In this document: piece after piece, positions 30,760 through 38,138 of the stretch
How the letters are laid out: each line of letters starts with the position of its first letter
Position numbering within the stretch: the first letter of the stretch is position 1
Source of the DNA: a virus
Length of the DNA: 50,297 nt
Direction: 5' to 3' (one strand)
IMG/VR virus record: IMGVR_UViG_3300040806_002587
Span: 1 to 50,297 of that record
Notes under the pieces: model-generated
Told to the model about the DNA's origin: nothing
The model's input: the letters and a program-made list of their open reading frames with translations, nothing else
The model's database searches: none
Translations under genes and position numbers: made by a program

Positions 30760-30925
30760 ACAAACCCAGTACTGTACAACTAAAGGCCTAGGTTGGGCTT
30801 TTCTAGTAATCATTCTATCATTTACAGCATTGCCTTTGTTGATGTCACTATCTATTATGGGTCCAGAAGAATATGCTAGACAATGTAAGGTAGCAATTCA
30901 TATGCCATGTTTTGGGCTGAACTGA
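30752..30925 (+). CDS. Small single-pass membrane protein (57 aa)
   Basis: The ATG at 30752 overlaps the upstream stop (ATGAGTGA); a start at 30728 would add eight residues without a better ribosome site. One apolar helix 'GWAFLVIILSFTALPLLM' occupies the middle. Three Cys residues are spread through the chain. The stop overlaps the next start (TGATG). No family is recognised. Confidence 0.6.
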   Translation: MSEQTQYCTTKGLGWAFLVIILSFTALPLLMSLSIMGPEEYARQCKVAIHMPCFGLN

Positions 30926-31104
30926 TGCATATTATAAGATCAAAAGATGGTGAAATTATTGCATTAGCATCACGTTTAGAGGATGCTATTGCAATCGCAG
31001 ACGGATCTCGAGTTGACAAAGAAGACTATATTGTTCAAGAGTCAACTAACCAACAAGAACTTGCTGAAGTTTATCGCTCTTATTATGGAACGAGATCACT
31101 ATGA
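30925..31104 (+). CDS. Small protein (59 aa)
   Basis: The start is ATG 30925 inside a TGATG overlap; an in-frame ATG at 30907 would overlap the previous gene further. The protein begins MHIIRSKDGEIIALASRLED and appears to be an alpha/beta protein with an acidic middle. The ribosome site is weak, so translation is probably coupled to the gene before. No family is recognised. Confidence 0.55.
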   Translation: MHIIRSKDGEIIALASRLEDAIAIADGSRVDKEDYIVQESTNQQELAEVYRSYYGTRSL

Positions 31105-31319
31105 AACCCAACAAAAAATTTGATTTATCGGTTAGAGATATAGAAATAATCGAACAAGCGCTAAGGGCAAAGGCCGGGCGTAGAGGATTAGCTATTGCTC
31201 AAGGCGATGCATCAAAACAGCTTCATCAAGAAATGATGGAGATACAAGAATTGCTTGGTCGCATTCATAACCAAAAAAATTGGTACCGTCCAAGCGATAA
31301 GTGGGTAGGTGGAGGATGA
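31101..31319 (+). CDS. Small basic helical protein (72 aa)
   Basis: It starts in an ATGA overlap with the previous stop. The sequence 'LSVRDIEIIEQALRAKAGRR' is a helix typical of short phage proteins with 'sv.dielIe.aL' starts, followed by a second helix and a 'NWYRPSDKWVGGG' tail. This N-terminal pattern occurs in many uncharacterised phage proteins. Function is unknown. Confidence 0.6.
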   Translation: MKPNKKFDLSVRDIEIIEQALRAKAGRRGLAIAQGDASKQLHQEMMEIQELLGRIHNQKNWYRPSDKWVGGG

Positions 31320-31357
31320 ACCTTTGCCGCCCTTTTAACACACACAGGAGAACTAAA

Positions 31358-31567
31358 ATGTTTAACGACTTTACAACTAACTACTTTATTGACCACGTAC
31401 AATCAACCAAGAAAACAATGGTTGACACATTGGTAAAAGACGAAAAATTGTCTGCGCCATTGCACGCCTTTATTGAAGCTCAAACAGCTTTTACCAAAAC
31501 GGCGGTTAAATCAATGACTGAATTTATGAATGCGACTGGTGAAACCGCGGCAAAGGTAATGAAATAA
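31358..31567 (+). CDS. Phasin-like small helical protein A (69 aa)
   Basis: The ATG at 31358 has AGGAG 7 nt upstream in the leader motif TTTTAACACACACAGGAGAA, which is nearly repeated before the gene at 30400. The protein is helical, with 'FIEAQTAFTKTAVKSMTEF' resembling the phasin surface helix pattern. Phasins coat polyhydroxyalkanoate granules, but short phage homologs have no known role and may be virion or scaffold proteins. It overlaps the next gene by 1 nt. Confidence 0.6.
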   Translation: MFNDFTTNYFIDHVQSTKKTMVDTLVKDEKLSAPLHAFIEAQTAFTKTAVKSMTEFMNATGETAAKVMK

Positions 31568-31785
31568 TGAGTAAAAATCCTTTTGAAATTCGTGCCGATA
31601 TGTTGCAAATGGCTAAAGAGTATATGGATCAAATCCATGAAACTAACAATCGTTACGCAGCTAAGATGTTTGAATTAGGACAAATTCAATTTGAAGAATA
31701 TCAAAAAATGACTGAGTTATATTCAGTCGAGGAACTTACAAAAAAAGCTACAGAAATGTACTCGTTTGTTTCAAATAAAGATTAA
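31567..31785 (+). CDS. Small helical protein B (72 aa)
   Basis: The start is ATG 31567, overlapping the previous TAA by one base. The protein begins 'MSKNPFEIRADMLQMAKEYM', an N-terminal pattern common to small conserved proteins of marine T4-like phages, and is helical to the end. It pairs with the phasin-like gene before it and is followed by a strong terminator. Function is unknown. Confidence 0.7.
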   Translation: MSKNPFEIRADMLQMAKEYMDQIHETNNRYAAKMFELGQIQFEEYQKMTELYSVEELTKKATEMYSFVSNKD

Positions 31786-31794
31786 AAAATGACT

Positions 31795-31820
31795 GAAAGG
31801 GGCTTCGGTCCCTTTCTTTT
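31795..31820 (+). terminator. Strong intrinsic terminator with UUCG loop
   Basis: GAAAGGGGC (31795-31803) and GTCCCTTTC (31808-31816) form a 9-bp stem closed by the stable TTCG tetraloop, with one G-U pair, followed by TTTT (31817-31820). This is the clearest intrinsic terminator in the window and ends the small-gene operon. Confidence 0.9.
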
Positions 31821-31837
31821 ACTATGTGAGGTGATAA

Positions 31838-33235
31838 ATGATTTTTAAATTGATGGGTAATCTTATTATTGATGAGAGTAAACCAACCGTTATTTTTATG
31901 GATAAAGGAAATCATAATTCCTATACGCACATCTACGGCCCAGCTCGTATTGTAAAAGAAAACATTAAAGACAAATATAATATTATTACAATCGGTGCAG
32001 GTTGCGGCCTCACTGATAATTATTATGAACTCCAACGTGGTGCTACCGATAGTCTTTTAAGAAAAGAAGGTAACGGACCTGACTATAAGGAAAAGAATGC
32101 AATTACAATGCGTTCTTGGTTGGATGATAGTTTTGTTGATTTACCTGTTGTTGACCACATCATTTTAGGTACTGATGATTTCTTCAGGCTGCCATTACAA
32201 AAGTTTTGTGGTAAAGATTATTCTGAATTCCTACATAATATGCAAAACGAATTCTTTGATTATATTGGTACTGATTCTGATATAATGCAAAAAATTGATG
32301 AAATGAATACCGATATTACTTCTAATTGGGATAAGCGTGTATCACCATATGCGTTTAGTACAAAAGATTACTTTTGGTTTATGGAGTGTATTGGATATAT
32401 CAATAAAGTAAATAAATTGAATAAAGAATTGATTGCCTTTTCAATTGATCCTGCAATCTATACACCGTACTTTGATAAAATGGGAATTAAAACGAAACTG
32501 TTTTATTTTGCCGATGATACACGTGGTACAAGAAACTTTCAACAACTTGATATATCACAATTACAGCATATTATCTATGATGAAAAATTTAAACCAAAAA
32601 CACTCGATAGTTTCTTTGATGATGAAGTTAAGAAAACTCATAATATGTTTTTTGCCGGTACGTTATTTCAGGACAAAGGTAGTAGGAGATTTATTTGGGA
32701 TAAGTTTCTAAAGGATGTCAAATCCGATGATTGTTCTTATTATATTCCATTAAGAAAGAATGGTATTAATAAATCAAAGGACGGTAGATCAGAACGAGCG
32801 GAAACAACTCTTAAAGAAACTGCTGCATTTACAGAACTATATAATAATGTTATAGAACATAAAAATTATAAAGAAGCATTGCTTCCGTCCGAGGTCAATG
32901 ATAAAACAAAAAGATATAAGTATGGAATGATTTTTAGATGCGTGTCAATTAATGACTCACTAAACTTTAGACCTGTACTATATGCCTATTCCGATATTGT
33001 ACCATTTCTTGATCCACAATATGATCCTGATTGTTTACAAATACCTAAACATATTCAAGAAAAATTGTTAGTCGCTAATGCGTGGGATATTGATGAAAGA
33101 ATTAAATACTTTAACGATAATGATTCAGTAAGGATTGAAATCCTGAATGAGCTTAAAGATCTATTTAATATAAACCAATATATTAATGATCCGCAAACTG
33201 CAATTGATAATCAAATTAAAAAGATATTTAGTTAA
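31838..33235 (+). CDS. Large GT-B-like protein, possible glycosyltransferase (465 aa)
   Basis: GAGGTGA precedes the ATG at 31838. The second half has 'MFFAGTLFQDKGSRRFIWDKF', whose parts 'FAGTLFQ' and 'SRRFIW' are placed like the T4 BGT 'YGGSFRSGQRES' region, followed by 'NFRPVLYAYSDIVPFLDP' where GT-B enzymes have the donor-site helix and strand. The N-terminal half is an alpha/beta domain with 'VIFMDKGNHNSY'. The match is architectural and weak. It ends convergent with the tape-measure-like gene, overlapping by 8 nt. Confidence 0.45.
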   Translation: MIFKLMGNLIIDESKPTVIFMDKGNHNSYTHIYGPARIVKENIKDKYNIITIGAGCGLTDNYYELQRGATDSLLRKEGNGPDYKEKNAITMRSWLDDSFVDLPVVDHIILGTDDFFRLPLQKFCGKDYSEFLHNMQNEFFDYIGTDSDIMQKIDEMNTDITSNWDKRVSPYAFSTKDYFWFMECIGYINKVNKLNKELIAFSIDPAIYTPYFDKMGIKTKLFYFADDTRGTRNFQQLDISQLQHIIYDEKFKPKTLDSFFDDEVKKTHNMFFAGTLFQDKGSRRFIWDKFLKDVKSDDCSYYIPLRKNGINKSKDGRSERAETTLKETAAFTELYNNVIEHKNYKEALLPSEVNDKTKRYKYGMIFRCVSINDSLNFRPVLYAYSDIVPFLDPQYDPDCLQIPKHIQEKLLVANAWDIDERIKYFNDNDSVRIEILNELKDLFNINQYINDPQTAIDNQIKKIFS

Positions 33236-35354
33236 TACCTGGTGGCAAATTATTAAACGGATCATCGGTAGCACCGCCGCCACCTCCACCGTTCATTCTA
33301 ACATTTGCCTGTGACTTAGAACCTTCAGTATAACTCATTGGTGCTTGAACGGTATCACCCATATGGATGTTATATTGTCCGCCTGTGCCTATTGCACCTG
33401 CTGCAACCATTTGTGCTCGTGCCATTTGGCGCTGTGCTGATGGGTAACTAGTATTCCTTGCTTGATTAATACGGAAACCATCCATAGATGTAGTACCTTC
33501 AGGTTTTGTGCGTGAGTAACGAACAAATTGTCCTGCAGCATTAAATACTGAATAACGGCGCAATCCCAAAAATCCTCCACTTTCATTTCTTTCATAGTAA
33601 GTTGCTTGACTTTGAATACGAGCATTGCCACCTTTAATTTCTGCTTCTCTTGCTAAGAGTTCCCATTGGGAAGGTTGTGCTGCTCGTTCTGCTCTTGCCC
33701 TTGCTTTATCTTCCATATACTTATCAACTGAATCTCGTAACATCGCAGCAATTTCCATATACAGTGCACGGTGTGCTGGGTTGAATTGGTTATAAGGACC
33801 TACTCCTCCAACATGGAAAAATATTGAAGTAGTAGCTGCGGCGATATCAGCAGCAATACCAACAACACTAGGCATTGCCACACCGATTGTTTCTAAACCG
33901 GCGGTTGTATAATCTCCTATTATAAGACTATATGCTGTAAACCCAATACCTACAACTGCACCAAGAGCGGGAATCCATTTTATCGCAATTTTAGTGGTTT
34001 CAGATGCTACCATTTTTCGCATCAAACCTCGGTCAGCATTTGCTAAAAGATCTGCACCCTGCTTTTCTCCAACTTGCAACATTCTTCGTGCCTCTGCTAA
34101 ACCAGCATCCCCACTCCTTGGGCCGACACGTGGTTGTCGAGGCGCCTTACCATAATTTGGTGTACCGTCAGGATTAAATCCTGCAGCTGATAATCGTTGT
34201 TGCGCCACCTCCCTTGACATAAACTTATTATTATCCATATCTTGATAGGTATAAACTCCAGGACGTGTTTCTATAACATTAATATTAGGCGGGGCCATAT
34301 TGCCAGGCGCTGTAAACATTCCGGCAGGTCCTTTAGGTAATGGTGGCGGTTGAACTCTATATCTATTAGGACCAGCGGCATCAGCATATGCTGCTTGTTG
34401 TAATGCGACTGATGCTGAGATTGCCGCCGTACGTTTTGCCGCTGCTTCTGCTGCTTCTTGTTGTGCAACTTTTGCTGCTTGCTCCGCCGCAATAGCTATT
34501 AACTTATCATCAGATGCAGCAGTTTGAGCTGCTCTCTTAGCCGCTGCTTCTGCTGCTTCTCTCGCTGCTCGCTCTTGTGCTTCTTTTGCCGCTGCTTCTG
34601 CTGCTTCTTTCGCTGCTCGCTCTTGTGCTTCTTTAATTGCCTTCGCTTGTGCTAAACCAGCATCACCTTGCCTTGCACCACGATATGCTCTATATGCACC
34701 AGTAGCAGCACCTGCGGCAAGACCAAAGCCAAACCGACCTGCTCTTGATGGAAGAAGGGCAAGTCCTGCAAGTGTGACGGCAAGTGCTCCCCATGGTACA
34801 GAATCTTTAAATTTTTGAATATCTGTTTTTATTTCATTAACGGTTCGTGTTAATTCAGCGGCTGCCTGGTTCATACCGTCAATAGTTCCTCGCAAGTCCG
34901 CTACTGTATCTTTGATACCGTCAAATGCATTAGGAAATCTTTCATCCATAAACCCTTTACCTATAAGGCCTGCGGCAGCAAGTCCTGCACCACCTACAAG
35001 TAATTTGGTAAGGTTACCTAAGTTAAATGCTTTTGTAACACCGTCAATTAATTTTGCGTCACGGGCTTCGGCATTCTTACGAGTATCATCAGAAAGCTTT
35101 TCTGATTTTAAATCATCAAATTCCCGTTGTCTTTTTGTGTACTCGTATTGTTCTTCCGCAATACCTTGTGCTTGCTTTAACATTACGCTTTGAGCTTGTA
35201 TTCCATTATTAATTGATTTGAAAACATCACCAAACTTGTCGAGTTTTGAACCGACTGTTTTTAATGAATTTGTTCCACTATCACGGATCAGGTCACCTTC
35301 ATCCCTAAGCCTTTGGATGATTGCTTCTGTATCTTTGGAATATTCTCTAGCCAT
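33228..35354 (-). CDS. Tail tape-measure-like protein, gp29 position (708 aa)
   Basis: The protein is long and helical with three hydrophobic stretches (about 110-135, 190-225 and 455-520), an Ala/Glu/Lys-rich repeat region near residues 240-310 and a Gly-rich C-terminus. These are usual tape-measure features: a helical rod plus segments that can enter a membrane. It follows gp26 and the gp51-like gene, as gp29 follows them in T4. T4 gp29 is 590 aa. A different virion protein is possible. The C-terminus overlaps the plus-strand gene by 8 nt. Confidence 0.6.
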   Translation of the reverse strand: MAREYSKDTEAIIQRLRDEGDLIRDSGTNSLKTVGSKLDKFGDVFKSINNGIQAQSVMLKQAQGIAEEQYEYTKRQREFDDLKSEKLSDDTRKNAEARDAKLIDGVTKAFNLGNLTKLLVGGAGLAAAGLIGKGFMDERFPNAFDGIKDTVADLRGTIDGMNQAAAELTRTVNEIKTDIQKFKDSVPWGALAVTLAGLALLPSRAGRFGFGLAAGAATGAYRAYRGARQGDAGLAQAKAIKEAQERAAKEAAEAAAKEAQERAAREAAEAAAKRAAQTAASDDKLIAIAAEQAAKVAQQEAAEAAAKRTAAISASVALQQAAYADAAGPNRYRVQPPPLPKGPAGMFTAPGNMAPPNINVIETRPGVYTYQDMDNNKFMSREVAQQRLSAAGFNPDGTPNYGKAPRQPRVGPRSGDAGLAEARRMLQVGEKQGADLLANADRGLMRKMVASETTKIAIKWIPALGAVVGIGFTAYSLIIGDYTTAGLETIGVAMPSVVGIAADIAAATTSIFFHVGGVGPYNQFNPAHRALYMEIAAMLRDSVDKYMEDKARARAERAAQPSQWELLAREAEIKGGNARIQSQATYYERNESGGFLGLRRYSVFNAAGQFVRYSRTKPEGTTSMDGFRINQARNTSYPSAQRQMARAQMVAAGAIGTGGQYNIHMGDTVQAPMSYTEGSKSQANVRMNGGGGGGATDDPFNNLPPGIN
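34540..34635 (-). repeat. 48-bp tandem repeat, two copies
   Basis: Two adjacent 48-bp units (34540-34587 and 34588-34635) differ at only a few positions and encode the 16-residue repeat KEAQERAAKEAAEAAA in the tape-measure-like protein. Related shorter pieces continue near 34430-34470. Copy number changes here would lengthen the helical rod by 16 residues per unit without breaking the frame. Confidence 0.85.
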
Positions 35355-35359
35355 GTTTC

Positions 35360-35524
35360 TTACCTATTCTCGTTTTGCTTTTCCATGAACTCAATTAACA
35401 TTGTAAAATATAATTCTTTTTCATACGGTACCAAACTTTCAATATCTGATATAGAATACTTATGATGTTGAACCAGAGCAAACATCGTTTGGTAATATTC
35501 GCTCAGTGATGAATGGCACAACAT
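35360..35524 (-). CDS. gp51-like small protein / frameshift extension of gp26 (54 aa)
   Basis: Reading from ATG 35524, which overlaps the gp26 stop (TAATG), gives MLCHSSLSEYYQTMFALVQH and then 'HKYSISDIESLVPYEKELYF' to a TAA at 35360. The pattern 'LVQHHKYS...E.l.P.E...Y..lL' matches the short protein annotated as gp51-like in marine T4-like phages. There is no clear ribosome site for a separate start. The frame is the -1 frame of gp26, so it can also be expressed as a C-terminal extension. T4 gp51 is much longer (249 aa). Confidence 0.65.
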   Translation of the reverse strand: MLCHSSLSEYYQTMFALVQHHKYSISDIESLVPYEKELYFTMLIEFMEKQNENR

Positions 35525-36225
35525 TATGTAAAAAAACTTCGCATTCCTTCTATTACAAAGTTTTTAGTGTCACCGTTTTTATTCTTGTATGTTTTAGTGT
35601 GTCTTATTTTTGGCATTGTTTCAAAAAATAGTCTAATACCGTCAACGACCGGGGTTGTCACATCTTCCATGAATTGATCTATTTCTTTTTGTGAATACTT
35701 TGAAAACTCATAAACTTCATCTTCCGATGCAACTTTATCCAAACAGGAAACCATAATTTGATATGATACCAATGGATCCTCTTCGTCCATTTCAGTAATC
35801 TTAATATACTCATCAATCGAAGGATACTTTAAAATTAATGTGTAATCGTCATTAATCCTAACTTTGTTAGTATGCTTATCATTTTTAATAATTTCAGTGT
35901 CCGTTAAATCAATTGCAATATCAACAGTTTCTTCTGTCTCAGGATCAGTGATCTGCATTTCAATTAAGTTATCAACGGATTTTGATCTCAATGTTAATAG
36001 AATAAGCTCAAGATCAAACATTGCTAATTTATTAACATCATAGTCAATCAAACAGTTATTTACAATTTGCTTTGATGCAACCATTTCTTGTGTACTATCT
36101 TTAGATGCTTGAGCAACTAATAGAATCTTTTCTTCTTTAACCGTGAAGGGACGGTACTTGATAGTTTCACCGGTTGATGGCAATTCCATCTCATAAATCG
36201 GCAAATCAATTTTTGGTAGTGTCAT
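35524..36225 (-). CDS. 26: Baseplate hub subunit, T4 gp26 family
   Basis: The protein (233 aa; T4 gp26 is 208) opens 'LPIYEMELPSTGETIKYRPF' and 'TVKEEKILLVAQ', the signature of the T4 baseplate (gp26) family, with an acidic middle and C-terminal 'VIEGMRSFFT'. In T4 it is needed for hub assembly. Its last codons form the slippery heptamer T_TTT_TTT, so it may also be made as a 288-residue fusion with the gp51-like frame. The start ATG at 36225 is followed by the gp54-like gene upstream at 36243. Confidence 0.8.
   Translation of the reverse strand: MTLPKIDLPIYEMELPSTGETIKYRPFTVKEEKILLVAQASKDSTQEMVASKQIVNNCLIDYDVNKLAMFDLELILLTLRSKSVDNLIEMQITDPETEETVDIAIDLTDTEIIKNDKHTNKVRINDDYTLILKYPSIDEYIKITEMDEEDPLVSYQIMVSCLDKVASEDEVYEFSKYSQKEIDQFMEDVTTPVVDGIRLFFETMPKIRHTKTYKNKNGDTKNFVIEGMRSFFT
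35530..35536 (-). promoter_or_regulatory. Slippery heptamer T_TTT_TTT for -1 frameshifting
   Basis: On the minus strand the gp26 codons read AGT TTT TTT ACA TAA, so seven T (plus-strand A at 35530-35536) are placed in the X_XXY_YYZ frame. A -1 slip gives TAC ATA ATG TTG..., which enters the gp51-like frame with no stop. The zero-frame stop is only one codon further, and T_TTT_TTT is an efficient slip sequence. No downstream pseudoknot was searched for beyond reading by eye. Confidence 0.6.
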
Positions 36226-36242
36226 AATTTATCTCTCTCTTA

Positions 36243-37010
36243 TTATCTAAATATTTTTGATATATTATCGAAATCGCTTCTTACTTTAGTAAACTTATTA
36301 ATTGCATCTTGAATACCAACAGGTCTTAAACCTTGTTGAATTGTTTGACCAACGCTTCCTACTGATTCGAGTAATGATAACAATCCTGCACCTCGTCCAA
36401 ACCGTTCAAGTGTTCCAACCAAACCAACCTTTTCTCCACTAAATGCAATGCGATCGTATGCAAACGCAACAGGTAATGTGCCAAAGCTGTCATTGTTTTC
36501 CCACGCCAAATCAATATCACCAATGACTGTTGGATAACATCCGTCAAGAATTGTTTCATAATAAGTTTCAATTTTGCCGCGTGTTGAATAATATTTGATA
36601 ATCATTCGGCATGAATACTCATCTTTGTATCCCACCTCATACGGCAGTTGCCCATCAACCTCGGCAAAGCTTCCACCTTTTGAACCGTAATTTACAACTG
36701 ACTGTATCCATGAATGGAAATAACTCACAACAGCATGGTCGGAGTCAAGCATAAAGATTGTATTAAATTGTTGGTTATCCATTCCTACAGGAAACTGTTT
36801 TGGCAATTGGCCAACCTGTTCAAGTGTTTCTGTTCTTACAGTTAAACCTGGTACGGCGGCAGTTTTACAAAAGAATGTAAGTTCTCTTGGTGTTAATCCT
36901 GATTCAATTCTAACACCAGGTGGTATGATTTGAACTTCAAATAATGAGGTATGAGCAGGTCCACCGTAACGGTCCATATTTGATTTAAATTTTGATATGT
37001 TAAAAGACAT
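36243..37010 (-). CDS. 54: Baseplate tail-tube initiator, gp54-like
   Basis: The order of motifs follows T4 gp54: a short helix 'SKFKSNMDRYGG', 'LFEVQIIPPG', then 'LTVRTETLEQVGQLPKQFPV' and 'FNTIFMLDSDHAVVSYFHSW', in the place of T4 'ITGRELDPLVISFRMDSEAC', and 'YYETILDGCYPTVIGDIDLA'. These are tail-tube-fold proteins that sit on the baseplate hub and start tube polymerisation. At 255 aa it is shorter than T4 gp54 (320). It could also be another tube-fold protein, but position and size favour gp54. Confidence 0.65.
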   Translation of the reverse strand: MSFNISKFKSNMDRYGGPAHTSLFEVQIIPPGVRIESGLTPRELTFFCKTAAVPGLTVRTETLEQVGQLPKQFPVGMDNQQFNTIFMLDSDHAVVSYFHSWIQSVVNYGSKGGSFAEVDGQLPYEVGYKDEYSCRMIIKYYSTRGKIETYYETILDGCYPTVIGDIDLAWENNDSFGTLPVAFAYDRIAFSGEKVGLVGTLERFGRGAGLLSLLESVGSVGQTIQQGLRPVGIQDAINKFTKVRSDFDNISKIFR

Positions 37011-37619
37011 TTATCTTCCTCTTACGGCTTTTCTTGAGTCAGACCAAACTTTTGATTGTTTGGCACCAACAAATTTTTGTGTCGGTAAGAATAATGCAAT
37101 ATCCCATTCTGAAGGATTAATATATACTAATCTCGTTCTTACCTGCTTTGTTAAATAATGTTTCACCGTAGGTGCAAATAACTTAAACTTAGATGCTCCG
37201 TTTAATACGTCATAACTAATCCTCAATTTAGTAGTCTCATCATATTTTTTATTGGAGGCAACAGTATATAGTTGGTCCATTAATTTTGCTCTTAAGGTGG
37301 GTGGCAAATAATGCATATTGATACCAAGAAAACCACCTTGTGCTCTATTTATCGGAAATATAAGTGGAAACCTATCATAGTATGGTAATGTCTTTTTGTG
37401 CTTTGGATCATATGCAAACATATACATATGGCCTAACCTAAATCTGTTTTCATATCTTTCTTTACCGGCTTCACGAATAAGTTTTTCACCTTTTGCTTCA
37501 CCTTTTCCAACTGTAGCGGCTTGCTGACGATACCAATCTCTGGCACCTGCAGTACGTGCAGGGATTTGCCCTTCACGGATACCTCTTAATAGTATATCGT
37601 CAAACAATTTTGCTACCAT
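37011..37619 (-). CDS. 2: gp2-like DNA end protector (tentative)
   Basis: 'GHMYMFAYDPKHKKTLPYYD' and 'RFPLIFPINRAQGGFLGINM' followed by 'HYLPPTLRAKLMDQLY' is a pattern I associate with a conserved T4-like virion protein annotated as gp2 (DNA end protector). The N-terminus is basic with a 'ARDWYRQQAATVG' helix. It lies next to the gp4-like gene, as in T4 where genes 2 and 4 adjoin. The start at 37619 follows the gp4-like stop by 2 nt. The function assignment is from neighbour order more than from motifs. Confidence 0.55.
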   Translation of the reverse strand: MVAKLFDDILLRGIREGQIPARTAGARDWYRQQAATVGKGEAKGEKLIREAGKERYENRFRLGHMYMFAYDPKHKKTLPYYDRFPLIFPINRAQGGFLGINMHYLPPTLRAKLMDQLYTVASNKKYDETTKLRISYDVLNGASKFKLFAPTVKHYLTKQVRTRLVYINPSEWDIALFLPTQKFVGAKQSKVWSDSRKAVRGR

Positions 37620-37621
37620 TT

Positions 37622-38086
37622 TTAAACTCCTAAATGATCTTCAGTATATATCAAAAATTTCCATCCGCGGTCAGCACAGAAATTTTGTGCTGCTTTCCAC
37701 TTTGCTTCATTAACACCCCAGGTTTTAACCTCATTCAAATAGCGTTTTGATACACGACCTTTGAGTGTACTTTTATTACGAATATCAGGTGGCCTTGTCT
37801 GTGCCTTTGGTTTAATTTCAATCATTAATGTTTCGGTCTTACCGTCAGGCTTTTTCTGCCTAACAATCACATCAGGAAAATACCGATGCAACCGCCCATC
37901 AATTGGTGATCTATAAGGTACAATGACCTCTTCACTTTGCCACCAAATCACATCAGGATGTTTATCTACGTGTCTAAAGAATTTAAACTCCCACAACGAA
38001 CGATAAATAATCTTTGTGGGGTCACCTTTATATTTCTGCGGGTTTTTCGGCCGAAACCTACCACTATACGCCAATATCCTGCTCAC
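37622..38086 (-). CDS. 4: Head completion nuclease, gp4-like
   Basis: The protein has a TnsA-like endonuclease fold signature: 'IIYRSLWEFKFFRHVDKHP', 'FPDVIVRQKKPDG' with the catalytic Asp, and 'LMIEIKPKAQ' with the ExK pair. T4-like gp4 head-completion proteins share exactly this layout. It begins with GTG at 38086, the only credible start before the promoter region. gp4 is thought to trim or shape the DNA end before tail joining. Confidence 0.8.
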   Translation of the reverse strand: MSRILAYSGRFRPKNPQKYKGDPTKIIYRSLWEFKFFRHVDKHPDVIWWQSEEVIVPYRSPIDGRLHRYFPDVIVRQKKPDGKTETLMIEIKPKAQTRPPDIRNKSTLKGRVSKRYLNEVKTWGVNEAKWKAAQNFCADRGWKFLIYTEDHLGV

Positions 38087-38093
38087 ACTTCCA

Positions 38094-38101
38094 TATAAAT
38101 A
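38094..38101 (+). promoter_or_regulatory. Late promoter TATAAATA (plus)
   Basis: An exact TATAAATA lies 38 nt upstream of the gp48-like start, with an AAAGGA ribosome site at 38124. It serves the rightward baseplate operon. Confidence 0.8.
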
Positions 38102-38112
38102 AGAACATAAAC

Positions 38113-38120
38113 TATTTATA
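38113..38120 (-). promoter_or_regulatory. Late promoter TATAAATA (minus)
   Basis: The plus strand reads TATTTATA, which is TATAAATA on the minus strand. It would drive the leftward gp4-gp2-gp54-gp26-tape measure operon starting at 38086. The two boxes face each other with start points predicted near the same 5-bp stretch around 38105-38108, so simultaneous use may interfere. Confidence 0.75.
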
Positions 38121-38138
38121 AGAAAAGGACCGAATCAA

